Origin: CAIQPV01 sp964480365
GTDB taxonomy: Bacteria > Pseudomonadota > Gammaproteobacteria > Burkholderiales > Gallionellaceae
Direction of reading: 5' to 3'
Assembly (NCBI GenBank): GCA_964480365.1
Contig: CAYZPM010000008.1
Location: forward strand, 21,315 to 85,314
DNA: 64,000 nucleotides
The position numbers and the translations under genes were made by a program. Shown one piece after another: positions 10,804-18,726 of the stretch (positions are counted from its first letter, which is position 1; the number at the start of each line of letters is the position of its first letter). Below the pieces are notes generated by a model, which was not told where the DNA came from, did not search any database, and saw nothing but the letters and a program-made list of their open reading frames with translations.

Positions 10804-12195
10804 TTAATGCTTCCAAAGGTGCGTAAGGTCAAGACCCCTAAAATTAACACGGTTTATCATTGCATATAATGGTTCTATTAGTTGTTCGCCGTAATTATCA
10901 TGGTCGTCTTTTTTTTCCATTCCGCCGATGTGACCTAATATTGTCCTCTCATAATCAGGTCGCATCCCTAGAGCGCGAAATTCAGTCTCAAGTAAATGTC
11001 TGAAACTGTGGCAGGTGTGTATATTCTTGTCCGTGATGCCGACAATTTTTCTAACATACTTTGTCCACCAATCGCCCCATTTAGCCCCGAATTGATCTCT
11101 CTCGTTGGCTTTAAGCTCTGGGAACAATTGACCACTCTTTGACTGTGCTACAAAGTCCAAAAAACCCATTTTTATGAGTTGGTCGTGAATAGGAACCGCC
11201 CTTACACTTAATGAGTTCTTGAGTGTATCTTCGTCTAAAATCGCATCAAGGGCTAGATAATGAATATCATTCAGGGTTCGGACTCTGTTCTTTGTTAGCT
11301 GTGCAATCTCTTCACGTCTTGCACCCGTGAAAAGTAATAACAGGGGTATCCAATAAGCCGCCTCACCCCTTCCCAGTATGGGTCTTTCGCCTGCAACAAA
11401 TACAGAAGAATTAAATATTAGCTTACACTCTTCTATCGTGTAGCCTCTGATGGGCGACTTGGGAGTCTTTGGGAGTTTTGCACGGCTTGCTGGATTTTCT
11501 TTTATCCATCCCTTATCAACGGCAAAATTCAAAAGAGTGCATATAACACCATGTTCTTTGTGGATTGTCCTTGCTGCTTTTTTCTCACTCATCCGCCATT
11601 GAATGAAGTCACTTATGTGGGACTTTTCAATTGTCTCAACATACAGACTTGGAAAGTGGCACTCAAATAAGTTGACCGCCGCCGAGTATATTTGCGTTGT
11701 TGATTTTTTGTCAGTTTCCTTGAGCGATAGCCAGTATGGAATAACCTCACTAAGCCGATGTAAGGCGTTAGAAGTGATCTGTTTAGCTTTAGGCAGGGCA
11801 GCGGGGCGTAAGTCGTAACGAATGACCTTAGCCGAGTTCAGCGCGTCTATAGCCTGAGTGATCTTGATTATTTCTTGCGTTTCTTCAGGTTTGGGGTCAG
11901 TAAACACCGCCTTAGTAAGACCGAGTTCGTCAGTAGTAAGACTAAGGGTGTAATCAAGCTGGAATGTGTCGTCAGTGGATGTTTTCTTCCTTGCCATATT
12001 CCCGCGCAGTCTGTTGAAAAGCTGTTGGGCTTGCCCAGCAAGTATTCGGGCGGTAGGTTGCGCGTGTTTTATATCGGCGGTTCCTAACGCTTTGGTTAGT
12101 TCTCTTGAGCCGATAATCTGCCTCAAGTCATGCGGTACACCGATACGGAAACTTAGGGCGTTTTTGCGCCGTTGCAGATAGGTTTGACGCGGCAT
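10804..12195 (-). CDS. tyrosine integrase of the tRNA-Ser element
   Basis: About 463 residues. The N-terminus (MPRQTYLQRRKNALSFRIGV) is the small arm-type domain found in many proteobacterial island integrases; a core-binding domain occupies the middle; the C-terminal catalytic domain shows the Arg in FTGARREEIAQL, HSFRHLLETEF (His-x-x-Arg), LGHIGG and the nucleophile region DNYGE. The start is placed at 12195 where this domain begins; a TTG 48 bases upstream is possible. The gene begins about 110 bases from the tRNA-Ser 3' end, the usual arrangement for an integrase that recombines at that tRNA. Confidence 0.93.
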   Translation of the reverse strand: MPRQTYLQRRKNALSFRIGVPHDLRQIIGSRELTKALGTADIKHAQPTARILAGQAQQLFNRLRGNMARKKTSTDDTFQLDYTLSLTTDELGLTKAVFTDPKPEETQEIIKITQAIDALNSAKVIRYDLRPAALPKAKQITSNALHRLSEVIPYWLSLKETDKKSTTQIYSAAVNLFECHFPSLYVETIEKSHISDFIQWRMSEKKAARTIHKEHGVICTLLNFAVDKGWIKENPASRAKLPKTPKSPIRGYTIEECKLIFNSSVFVAGERPILGRGEAAYWIPLLLLFTGARREEIAQLTKNRVRTLNDIHYLALDAILDEDTLKNSLSVRAVPIHDQLIKMGFLDFVAQSKSGQLFPELKANERDQFGAKWGDWWTKYVRKIVGITDKNIHTCHSFRHLLETEFRALGMRPDYERTILGHIGGMEKKDDHDNYGEQLIEPLYAMINRVNFRGLDLTHLWKH

Positions 12196-12302
12196 AATGT
12201 TCCAGTAGGTTGAGCGCCGTTTTGTAGCACTCTCTTGTAGCAATAGCTAAAATACCTACAAAGAAACATTGTGTTGCAATCAATACAATCACTTAAAATC
12301 TG

Positions 12303-12322
12303 TGGCGGAGAGAGAGGGATTC
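12303..12322. repeat. right attachment repeat (within tRNA-Ser)
   Basis: Identical to 4114-4133. It covers the CCA, discriminator, 3' acceptor strand and part of the T-stem of tRNA-Ser(GCT). Confidence 0.85.
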
Positions 12323-12395
12323 GAACCCTCGGTAAGGCTATAAACCCTACGCTCCCTTAGCAGGGGAGTACCTTCGACCACTCGGCCATCTCTCC
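12303..12395 (-). tRNA. tRNA-Ser (GCT)
   Basis: On the minus strand: acceptor GGAGAGA pairs with TCTCTCC, discriminator G, encoded CCA ending exactly at 12303, a long class II variable arm, and anticodon GCT in CTGCTAA. It is intact and is the attachment site of the element to its left. Confidence 0.95.
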
Positions 12396-13086
12396 GAAAG
12401 GCCGCGAAGGTTACCGCAAACCCTACTAAAGGTCAAACGTTATACGACCTTAACGCTGATTTGTCGCTGAGAAATCCGCAGCTTTACGCTTAGCTTCCGG
12501 CATCTCTACTAATTCACAGATTTCTTTATTTGATTTCCCAGCAATACGCGCTGAAAGAAGGGCCGAGACTCCGCTGGAAGGCCAGCCCCAGCGCCCCGTC
12601 TATATGGGTAGAGGAAAACTTTAGAACTACTACAGGCTTTGAAAGAAAAATGGCAAATTCTTTCAAAACCCCGAAAGGTTTGAAAGATCTCTTTCTGCAA
12701 TTCCGAAAGCCCCGTTATTCCAAGCAGGTTCCAAAACAGGCAAAAAACAAGATTTGGGTGGCGACAGGATAAGAGGATGAATTAAGACTCTATTGCGTTG
12801 CCCTCATAATCCTTTGGTTTGCGGTTCAAGTCCTCGACGACCCAGCACTAAACAAGGTGCTATGTTATGCGTAGCTCCTTTGTTTTTTCCGTCAACAATC
12901 TGTCAACCGTGAAAGTGAATTGAGAGTTTTAGCTTCCTGCGAATGCTCTGAATGTAATTACTGCGAATAAGTCAGCGACATGAAACGAATTGCCGTTTTA
13001 TCCAAGTTATTCAAGCAGAAAAAACTTTGAATTTTTCGCAGTAGCGGCGGTGGTAAAATCTTGGCTGAGATTGCCACCCTGTTACC
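12396..13086. other. gene-free stretch between tRNA-Ser and dnaE
   Basis: Open frames here are short and lack ribosome sites or recognisable sequence. The recognisable content is a decayed copy of the CAT tRNA 3' half with its terminator (12803-12885). The dnaE promoter must lie near the right edge. Confidence 0.6.
12803..12885 (+). pseudogene. decayed 3' half of the CAT tRNA plus terminator
   Basis: Bases 12803-12844 match 3921-3962 of the CAT tRNA at 39 of 42 positions, starting in the anticodon loop. No 5' half exists, and the mismatches break the T-stem. It is followed by a hairpin and TTTGTTTTTT much like the terminator at 3976-4005. This looks like the far attachment site of an older insertion at that tRNA. 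Confidence 0.8.
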
Positions 13087-16000
13087 ATGCCACAACCTTC
13101 ATTCATTCATCTGCGCCTGCACAGCGAATATTCCATCGCCGACGGCATCGTTCGAATTCCGGAGGCAGTCGCCGCTGCCAAGCAGGATGCCATGCCTGCG
13201 CTGGCGCTGACCGATCTCAACAATGTGTTCGGCCTGATCAAGTTTTATCAGGAAGCACGCAACACCGGTATCAAACCAATTATCGGTTGCGATGTGTTCG
13301 TTAGCAATCCTGCAGAACGCGAGCAGCCGTTCCGATTGTTATTGCTGTGTCAGTCCAACGCGGGTTATCTGCGTCTGTGCGATTTGCTTACGCGTGCTTA
13401 CCGGGAGAACCAGTATCGCGGTCGCCCGGAAATCAACAGGCAATGGCTGCGCGAGGGCGCCGATGGACTGATCGCCTTGTCCGGCGCGCATTTCGGCGAG
13501 GTTGGCGCGGCGTTGCTGAACGGTAATGGGGCGACAGCGCGACAGCTTGCACAGGAATATGCTGGATTGTTTCCGGGGCGCTATTATCTGGAAGTGCAGC
13601 GCAATGGTTTTGCGCGCGAGGAAGCGCACCTGCGAGAGTCCCTGCAACTCGCGTCAGAACTCGGGCTACCGGTGGTGGCGACACATCCGGTGCAGTTCCT
13701 CAGCATAGACGACTTCAAGGCGCACGAGGCGCGGGTATGCATCGCCGAAGGCTATGTGCTGAACGACAAGAGGCGCGTGCGCCACTTCACCGCGCAGCAG
13801 TATTTCAAGACGCAGGCCGAGATGGCGGCGCTGTTCGCCGATCTGCCGGAAGCATTACAAAACAGCGTGGAAATCGCCAAGCGCTGCAACCTCACCCTGA
13901 ATCTGGGCAAGCCGCACTTGCCGGATTTTCCCACTCCCAATGGTGTGAGCCTGGACGATTTTCTGCGCACAGAATCCGAGCGCGGCCTGCAAGCCCGCAT
14001 GCTGCAATTGTTCCCGAATGAGACTGAGCGCGCGGCGAAGATACAGGAATACACCGAGCGATTGGCGTTCGAAATCGACACCATCATAAAAATGGGCTTC
14101 CCCGGCTACTTCCTGATCGTGGCGGAATTTATTCTCTGGGCCAAGAGCTACCGCTCGGAGGAATTCCCCAACGGCGTGCCGGTAGGGCCGGGTCGCGGGT
14201 CCGGTGCAGGTTCGCTGGTGGCCTACAGCCTCGGCATCACCGACCTTGATCCGCTGCGCTATGCGCTGCTGTTCGAGCGCTTCCTCAATCCAGAGCGCGT
14301 TTCCATGCCCGACTTTGACGTGGACTTTTGCCAGGACGGGCGCGAGCTGGTGATCAACCATGTGCGGGAGAAATACGGTGCGCAATGCGTGTCGCAGATC
14401 GTCACCTTCGGCACCATGGCATCCAAGGCAGTGATCCGCGATGTCGGACGTGTGCTGGACTTCCCTTACGGCCTGTGTGATCGACTGTCCAAACTGGTTC
14501 CGCTGGAGGGTGTGAAGCCGGTATCGCTGAAAAAAGCGCGCGAGCTGGAGCCGGAATTCAACGCGATTATCAATAGCGAAGAAGGCGTGGAAGAAATGCT
14601 GGAGCTGGGCGGGCGACTGGAAGATCTGACGCGCAATGTCGGCATGCACGCAGGCGGTGTGCTTATCGCGCCGGGCAAACTTACCGATTTCTGCCCGCTG
14701 TATTGCGCCGAAGGAAGCGACAGCACGGTCAGCCAACTCGATAAGGACGACGTAGAAAAAATCGGCTTGGTGAAGTTCGATTTTCTGGGGCTGCGTACGC
14801 TGACTATCATCGATTGGGCGGTGAGATATGTGCGGGAGATGCCGCAGCAGGAATCTTTCTCGATTGAGACCATCCCACTCGTCGATAAACTTACCTACGA
14901 CCTGCTCAAAGCCTCTAACAGCACCGCCGTGTTTCAGTTGGAATCGCGCGGCATGAAAGATCTGATCCGCCGCCTGCAACCGGACACCTTCGAGGACATC
15001 GTGGCGCTGGTCGCGCTGTACCGTCCGGGGCCGCTGGAATCGGGCATGGTGGAAGACTTTATCAACCGCAAGCACGGACGCGCCAAGGCGGAATATTTCC
15101 ATCCCGATCTGGAGGTCTCGCTGACGCCGACTTACGGCGTGATCGTGTATCAGGAACAGGTGATGCAGATCGCGCAGATCATCGGCGGCTATTCGCTGGG
15201 ACAAGCCGATTTGCTGCGCCGCGCGATGGGCAAGAAAGACGCCGCCGAGATGGCGAAGCAGCGCAGCACCTTCGTGGAAGGCGCGGTCAAGCGCGGCATA
15301 GACGAAAAGCTGGCCACGATGCTGTTCGACCTGATGGAGAAGTTCGCCGGTTACGGTTTCAACAAGTCGCACTCCGCCGCCTATGCACTGGTGTCCTACC
15401 AGACCGCTTATCTCAAGGCCCACTACCCAGCGGCGTTCATGGCCGCCACTCTGTCTTCGGACATGGATAATACCGACAAGGTACACATCGCTTACATCGA
15501 CACGTTAGCGCAGAATGTGCGCATTCTGCCGCCGGACATCAATTCATCCGGTTACCGTTTTGCGCCGACGGACGAAGAAACCGTCGCCTACGGCCTTGGA
15601 GCAATCAAGGGCACGGGCAAGGCCGCCATCGACAGCATTGAAGAGGCGCGCAAAGAAAGGCCATTCCGCGACCTGTTCGATTTCTGCCGCCGCGTGGACA
15701 AGCGCGTGGTAAACCGTCGCGCGATTGAGGCGCTGATCCGTGGTGGTGCGTTCGACTCGATCTCGGATCATCGTCACCAACTCATCGCTTCTCTGGATGC
15801 GGCACTGGGAAGCGCCGAGCAACAGGCGCGTGCGGCCAACCAGAACAGCCTCTTTGGCGACGATGAAAGCGTGTCCATGCCGGTGATGCTGGCCAACGTG
15901 GCGCGCTGGCCGGTGCGCGAACAATTACAGCAAGAAAAACTCGCGCTCGGTTATTACCTCAGCGGCCATCCCTATCAGGAATACGCGACGGAACTGTCGC

Positions 16001-16593
16001 ACTTCATCAAGCTAAAACTCACTGACGTAACACCGCAACTCGTCGGGCAAAACAGTAACAACAATGGCAATGGCAGACGCAACAGTGGGGTGCAGGTGGT
16101 GCTGGCAGGCATCGTGTCTGGCGTACGCATCCAGCAGACGCGGCGCGGACGCATGGCCATCGTGACGTTGGACGACGGTAGCGCACAAGTCGAAATGACG
16201 GTGTTTAACGAAGAGTACGAACGCAGCCGTCCGTGGATACGCGAAGACGAATTGCTGGTGGTGCGCGGCAAGGCCAGCCTGGATGAATATTCCGGCAACA
16301 TGCGCGTCAGCGGCGAAGAATTATTCGACATCGCTTCGGCGCGTTCCACTTTCGCCAAGCACCTTGAGCTTACCGTTGTTTCGGACAATCGCATCAGCGT
16401 GACTCGACTGAAGGAATTGCTCACCCCTTACCGCGAAGGCAAATGCCCGGTAGTGATCTGTTACCGCAACATCCTGGCTGACGCCCAACTGCGGCTAGGT
16501 GAAGAGTGGGGCGTCACACTGCACAACGATTTGATGGATGGGTTAAGCAAATTGCTGGGGGCGCAAAACGTGCGTATCAGCTATGCGGCTTGA
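13087..16593 (+). CDS. dnaE: DNA polymerase III alpha subunit DnaE
   Basis: Catalytic subunit of the replicative DNA polymerase. The 1168-residue protein has the N-terminal PHP domain (FIHLRLHSEYSIADG), the polymerase core with GPGRGSGAGSLVAY near residue 370, the catalytic aspartates in MPDFDVDF near 408 and in KFDFLGLRTL near 560, the GYGFNKSHSAAYA motif near 755, helix-hairpin-helix elements, and an OB-fold domain near residue 1000 (VVLAGIVSGVRIQQTRRGRM). Length is standard for type 1 DnaE. It lies alone, downstream of the remodelled tRNA region. Confidence 0.98.
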   Translation: MPQPSFIHLRLHSEYSIADGIVRIPEAVAAAKQDAMPALALTDLNNVFGLIKFYQEARNTGIKPIIGCDVFVSNPAEREQPFRLLLLCQSNAGYLRLCDLLTRAYRENQYRGRPEINRQWLREGADGLIALSGAHFGEVGAALLNGNGATARQLAQEYAGLFPGRYYLEVQRNGFAREEAHLRESLQLASELGLPVVATHPVQFLSIDDFKAHEARVCIAEGYVLNDKRRVRHFTAQQYFKTQAEMAALFADLPEALQNSVEIAKRCNLTLNLGKPHLPDFPTPNGVSLDDFLRTESERGLQARMLQLFPNETERAAKIQEYTERLAFEIDTIIKMGFPGYFLIVAEFILWAKSYRSEEFPNGVPVGPGRGSGAGSLVAYSLGITDLDPLRYALLFERFLNPERVSMPDFDVDFCQDGRELVINHVREKYGAQCVSQIVTFGTMASKAVIRDVGRVLDFPYGLCDRLSKLVPLEGVKPVSLKKARELEPEFNAIINSEEGVEEMLELGGRLEDLTRNVGMHAGGVLIAPGKLTDFCPLYCAEGSDSTVSQLDKDDVEKIGLVKFDFLGLRTLTIIDWAVRYVREMPQQESFSIETIPLVDKLTYDLLKASNSTAVFQLESRGMKDLIRRLQPDTFEDIVALVALYRPGPLESGMVEDFINRKHGRAKAEYFHPDLEVSLTPTYGVIVYQEQVMQIAQIIGGYSLGQADLLRRAMGKKDAAEMAKQRSTFVEGAVKRGIDEKLATMLFDLMEKFAGYGFNKSHSAAYALVSYQTAYLKAHYPAAFMAATLSSDMDNTDKVHIAYIDTLAQNVRILPPDINSSGYRFAPTDEETVAYGLGAIKGTGKAAIDSIEEARKERPFRDLFDFCRRVDKRVVNRRAIEALIRGGAFDSISDHRHQLIASLDAALGSAEQQARAANQNSLFGDDESVSMPVMLANVARWPVREQLQQEKLALGYYLSGHPYQEYATELSHFIKLKLTDVTPQLVGQNSNNNGNGRRNSGVQVVLAGIVSGVRIQQTRRGRMAIVTLDDGSAQVEMTVFNEEYERSRPWIREDELLVVRGKASLDEYSGNMRVSGEELFDIASARSTFAKHLELTVVSDNRISVTRLKELLTPYREGKCPVVICYRNILADAQLRLGEEWGVTLHNDLMDGLSKLLGAQNVRISYAA

Positions 16594-16611
16594 ATGTTGC
16601 ATCACCTGGCA

Positions 16612-16797
16612 TTACTGCCTGGAAACAGTTCTTTTTAGAAAACCGAGAACGATCTGTACGTACGAATCCTCAGCAAGCTTAGATTCATTTGCCCAATCCA
16701 ACCCATCCAACTCATCATCATTCAGATGAAGTGCTGAAAAATTTTCAGGCGCGATTGAGTAAAGCAGGCCATGTGAAAATGATGGCTGTTCTTTCAT
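16612..16797 (-). CDS. 61-residue hypothetical protein
   Basis: A small acidic protein (MKEQPSFSHGLLYSIAPEN..., later LHLNDDELDGLDWANESK, ending LGFLKRTVSRQ). The start at 16797 is fixed by a strong GGAGG eight bases upstream. Its leader (CATTACTTGACAGGAGG) closely matches that of the gene at 17002-17208, implying the two are related in regulation or origin. No family recognised. Confidence 0.65.
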   Translation of the reverse strand: MKEQPSFSHGLLYSIAPENFSALHLNDDELDGLDWANESKLAEDSYVQIVLGFLKRTVSRQ

Positions 16798-17001
16798 CGT
16801 CACACCTCCTGTCAAGTAATGTCCATATGTACCATTCACATAAACAGTATATACAGTATATGCCGTTTAAGTAAATTGTAATATTTGACTCTTACGTCGT
16901 TATTGACAAAACCAATGTTTTGCATAGGGTTGTCGCCATAGAGGCCATGCTTCCACTATGCATCAAGGGCTAGAAAGAGAAATCTAGCCTGCGCAGGCCG
17001 G

Positions 17002-17208
17002 TTAGATTGCAGGATTTGAATTAACGATATTTACCAGTTGTTTTGCGGAAGGGTTTTTGCACATTAGGCTTGTATATCCAATATGCATTGCCCATTGGCA
17101 ATCCCTTCTTTTCGTCATGCACTCTACTATGTCGGTACCACTAAACAGGCGCACCTTACAGTTATGGTAGTCACTCTTTGGGTGGTCAGGGTTGATTTTA
17201 GATGTCAA
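17002..17208 (-). CDS. 68-residue hypothetical protein with TTG start
   Basis: A small protein with four cysteines (NCKVRLF, VECMTK, RDCQW, LMCKN), which could bind a metal or form disulfides. The start is TTG at 17208, supported by AAGGAGG eight bases upstream. The leader CATTATTTGACAAGGAGG is almost the same as that of the 61-residue gene to the left. A palindrome around 16981-17003 just past the stop may terminate it. Function unknown. Confidence 0.6.
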   Translation of the reverse strand: MTSKINPDHPKSDYHNCKVRLFSGTDIVECMTKRRDCQWAMHIGYTSLMCKNPSAKQLVNIVNSNPAI

Positions 17209-17271
17209 AATCAGTTCCTCCTTGTCAAATAATGTCAGTTCAAATTTGGCAATTTATTTTTTCACTGTGTA

Positions 17272-17365
17272 GGCTAACCATTAGTTGTGACATTTTCATG
17301 AGCTATTTATGACGTTTTGAATTATGTATAAATGCCTAAGCATTTATACATACGAACTGTTAGCC
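17272..17365. repeat. palindromic, attC-like segment
   Basis: GGCTAAC at 17272 and GTTAGCC at 17359 form inverted core-like ends 94 bases apart. Inside is a perfect 12-bp hairpin (ATGTATAAATGC/GCATTTATACAT, 17324-17351, CTAA loop). It resembles an integron attC site in outline, but the inner L boxes pair poorly. The hairpin itself is certain; its role is not. Confidence 0.35.
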
Positions 17366-17446
17366 GTACGTGGGAGTGACGAGCGGAGAGATGGTCATTC
17401 TGCCGAGTCAAATCTTGTTTATGACTTGGCGGTTTAGTGCCGGTGT

Positions 17447-17674
17447 CTATTTTTTATTGTCGCGAGCTTTTATTTCAGCAAATTTCTTGCGCCATTCATT
17501 GCGATCTTCATCTTCTATCTCAAGCTGAATTGCCAATGCTTCTAACGGGACAAGTTTATTGTCATCGATTCTGCGACCTAGCTTTCCGCCCATTCTCGAA
17601 AATAAATATTCAGATTCTTTCTTAGTCAATTTCTTGGCTTTTGCAAGATACTCTTCAGTAGGCATTTTTTTCAT
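17447..17674 (-). CDS. 75-residue hypothetical protein
   Basis: A highly charged small protein (MKKMPTEEYLAKAKKLTKKE..., LGRRIDDNKLVPLEALAIQL, ending AEIKARDNKK), predicted mostly helical and cytoplasmic. No signal or membrane segment. It could begin at the second Met, three residues later. I do not recognise a family. It is flanked by AT-rich non-coding DNA. Confidence 0.6.
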   Translation of the reverse strand: MKKMPTEEYLAKAKKLTKKESEYLFSRMGGKLGRRIDDNKLVPLEALAIQLEIEDEDRNEWRKKFAEIKARDNKK

Positions 17675-18033
17675 CGCAAATAGTCCTTAAATATTAGCCG
17701 GAAATATTGGAGGATGAGAATTTTACAACTTTTTCATTTCGAAATTTGTTAAAAATTATTACACAATTGCAAAGCTTGAAAAGCTTTTAAATTTGCACCT
17801 AATAGAATTATGTAATCAATTGAAATATCGGTAATTTCTTCGAAGAAAGGCAACTCTTTGGATTATATCTAGCCGTTGATTTTGTGTTGATTGACGGTCG
17901 GCTTGCGAATCCATTCCAGCTATTCACCATTACCGAAACCGCGAGTTCATGATTCGAGTTTTTGTTGGTTCGTCAGTCCGGACAAATTGGGATGTCATCA
18001 TCGCGTCATAAATAGCACGTATAAAAAGCCATT
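17675..18033. other. AT-rich intergenic stretch
   Basis: Runs of A and T, several short imperfect palindromes (for example CAAAGCTTGAAAAGCTTTTA). No gene seen. It presumably holds the promoters of the flanking divergent genes. Confidence 0.5.
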
Positions 18034-18603
18034 ATGACAAAGATAATCTTGTTTTTGTTCTTATTCATGACCAACAATAATATGGCTTGGTCGGATGCTC
18101 ATTACCATGGATTGCAGGTGGATGTAAAAAGAGACGGTAACTTGTACACCTTCAACGCCAGTTTCGATACCTCTTTATCCACATGCGCTGCCTACCGTTA
18201 CCTGACTGACTATGAAGCTGCAAAAAATTTGCCTGGCGTGGTTGAGTCATCGGCATATCGTCAATCTGCCAATAAGGTAAAAGTTGAGCGAACGGCGGAT
18301 GAACATGTCTTGTTTTTTTATGTTCGGCTTCACTCTGTCATGGAATATACGGAAAAGCCTTTCGATAACATTGCCTTCACACAACTGACGGGTGATTCGA
18401 AAACGTTTCAGGGAAGTTGGGATATCGAACCGAATCAACAAGGCAGCACGCTCAGGTTTAAGGGATTATGGGAGCCTGACACCATGATCCCTTTGTTTAT
18501 CATTGATCATTTTGCAAAGAATGGGCTTATAGACAGATTTAATGCAATCGCCGAATTGGCAGAGAAACGCAAAAACATGCTGTCAGCCAGTTGCGTCGGC
18601 TGA
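18034..18603 (+). CDS. exported START/SRPBCC-like protein
   Basis: A 189-residue protein with an N-terminal signal peptide (MTKIILFLFLFMTNNNMAWS). The rest has the layout of the START/polyketide-cyclase (SRPBCC) fold: a first strand FNASFDTSLSTCAAYRYLTD with the cup-forming helix after it, a run of strands through VKVERTADEHVLFFYVRL, and a long C-terminal helix (IDRFNAIAELAEKRKN). Such proteins bind hydrophobic ligands, and exported versions occur in many betaproteobacteria. Ligand unknown. It lies 123 bases before glgP on the same strand; a functional link is not obvious. Confidence 0.7.
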   Translation: MTKIILFLFLFMTNNNMAWSDAHYHGLQVDVKRDGNLYTFNASFDTSLSTCAAYRYLTDYEAAKNLPGVVESSAYRQSANKVKVERTADEHVLFFYVRLHSVMEYTEKPFDNIAFTQLTGDSKTFQGSWDIEPNQQGSTLRFKGLWEPDTMIPLFIIDHFAKNGLIDRFNAIAELAEKRKNMLSASCVG

Positions 18604-18726
18604 AAGTAAATTCTATCAAAGGTCAATCACGGCTATTCCTTTCGATGGAATATTGGTATCAATGAACAACGAACATAAAAACAATTTAACCAACAGGCAC
18701 AGAACAGACATGGTCAACTACTAAAT

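Larger units (their letters stand above)
4114..12322. mobile_element. 8.2-kb integrative element in tRNA-Ser(GCT)
   Basis: The element is bounded by identical 20-bp direct repeats, one of which is the 3' end of an intact tRNA-Ser gene. A tyrosine integrase gene lies next to the tRNA, reading away from it. Cargo includes an AlpA-like regulator, a lipoprotein, a Rep-like protein, three small proteins (one ribbon-helix-helix), a serine recombinase and a secreted repeat protein. No conjugation, packaging or structural phage gene is recognisable, so it resembles an integrative mobilizable element or a phage satellite. Base composition appears lower in GC than the flanking housekeeping genes, judged by eye. 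Confidence 0.85.

Noticed and set aside
12530..12772. 80-codon open frame between tRNA-Ser and dnaE
   Set aside because: No ribosome site, atypical composition and no recognisable sequence.
13855..15486. 543-codon open frame on the minus strand opposite dnaE
   Set aside because: It lies wholly inside dnaE, has no ribosome site or known motif, and shows the low-complexity His/Gln/Arg style of a GC-rich antisense shadow.
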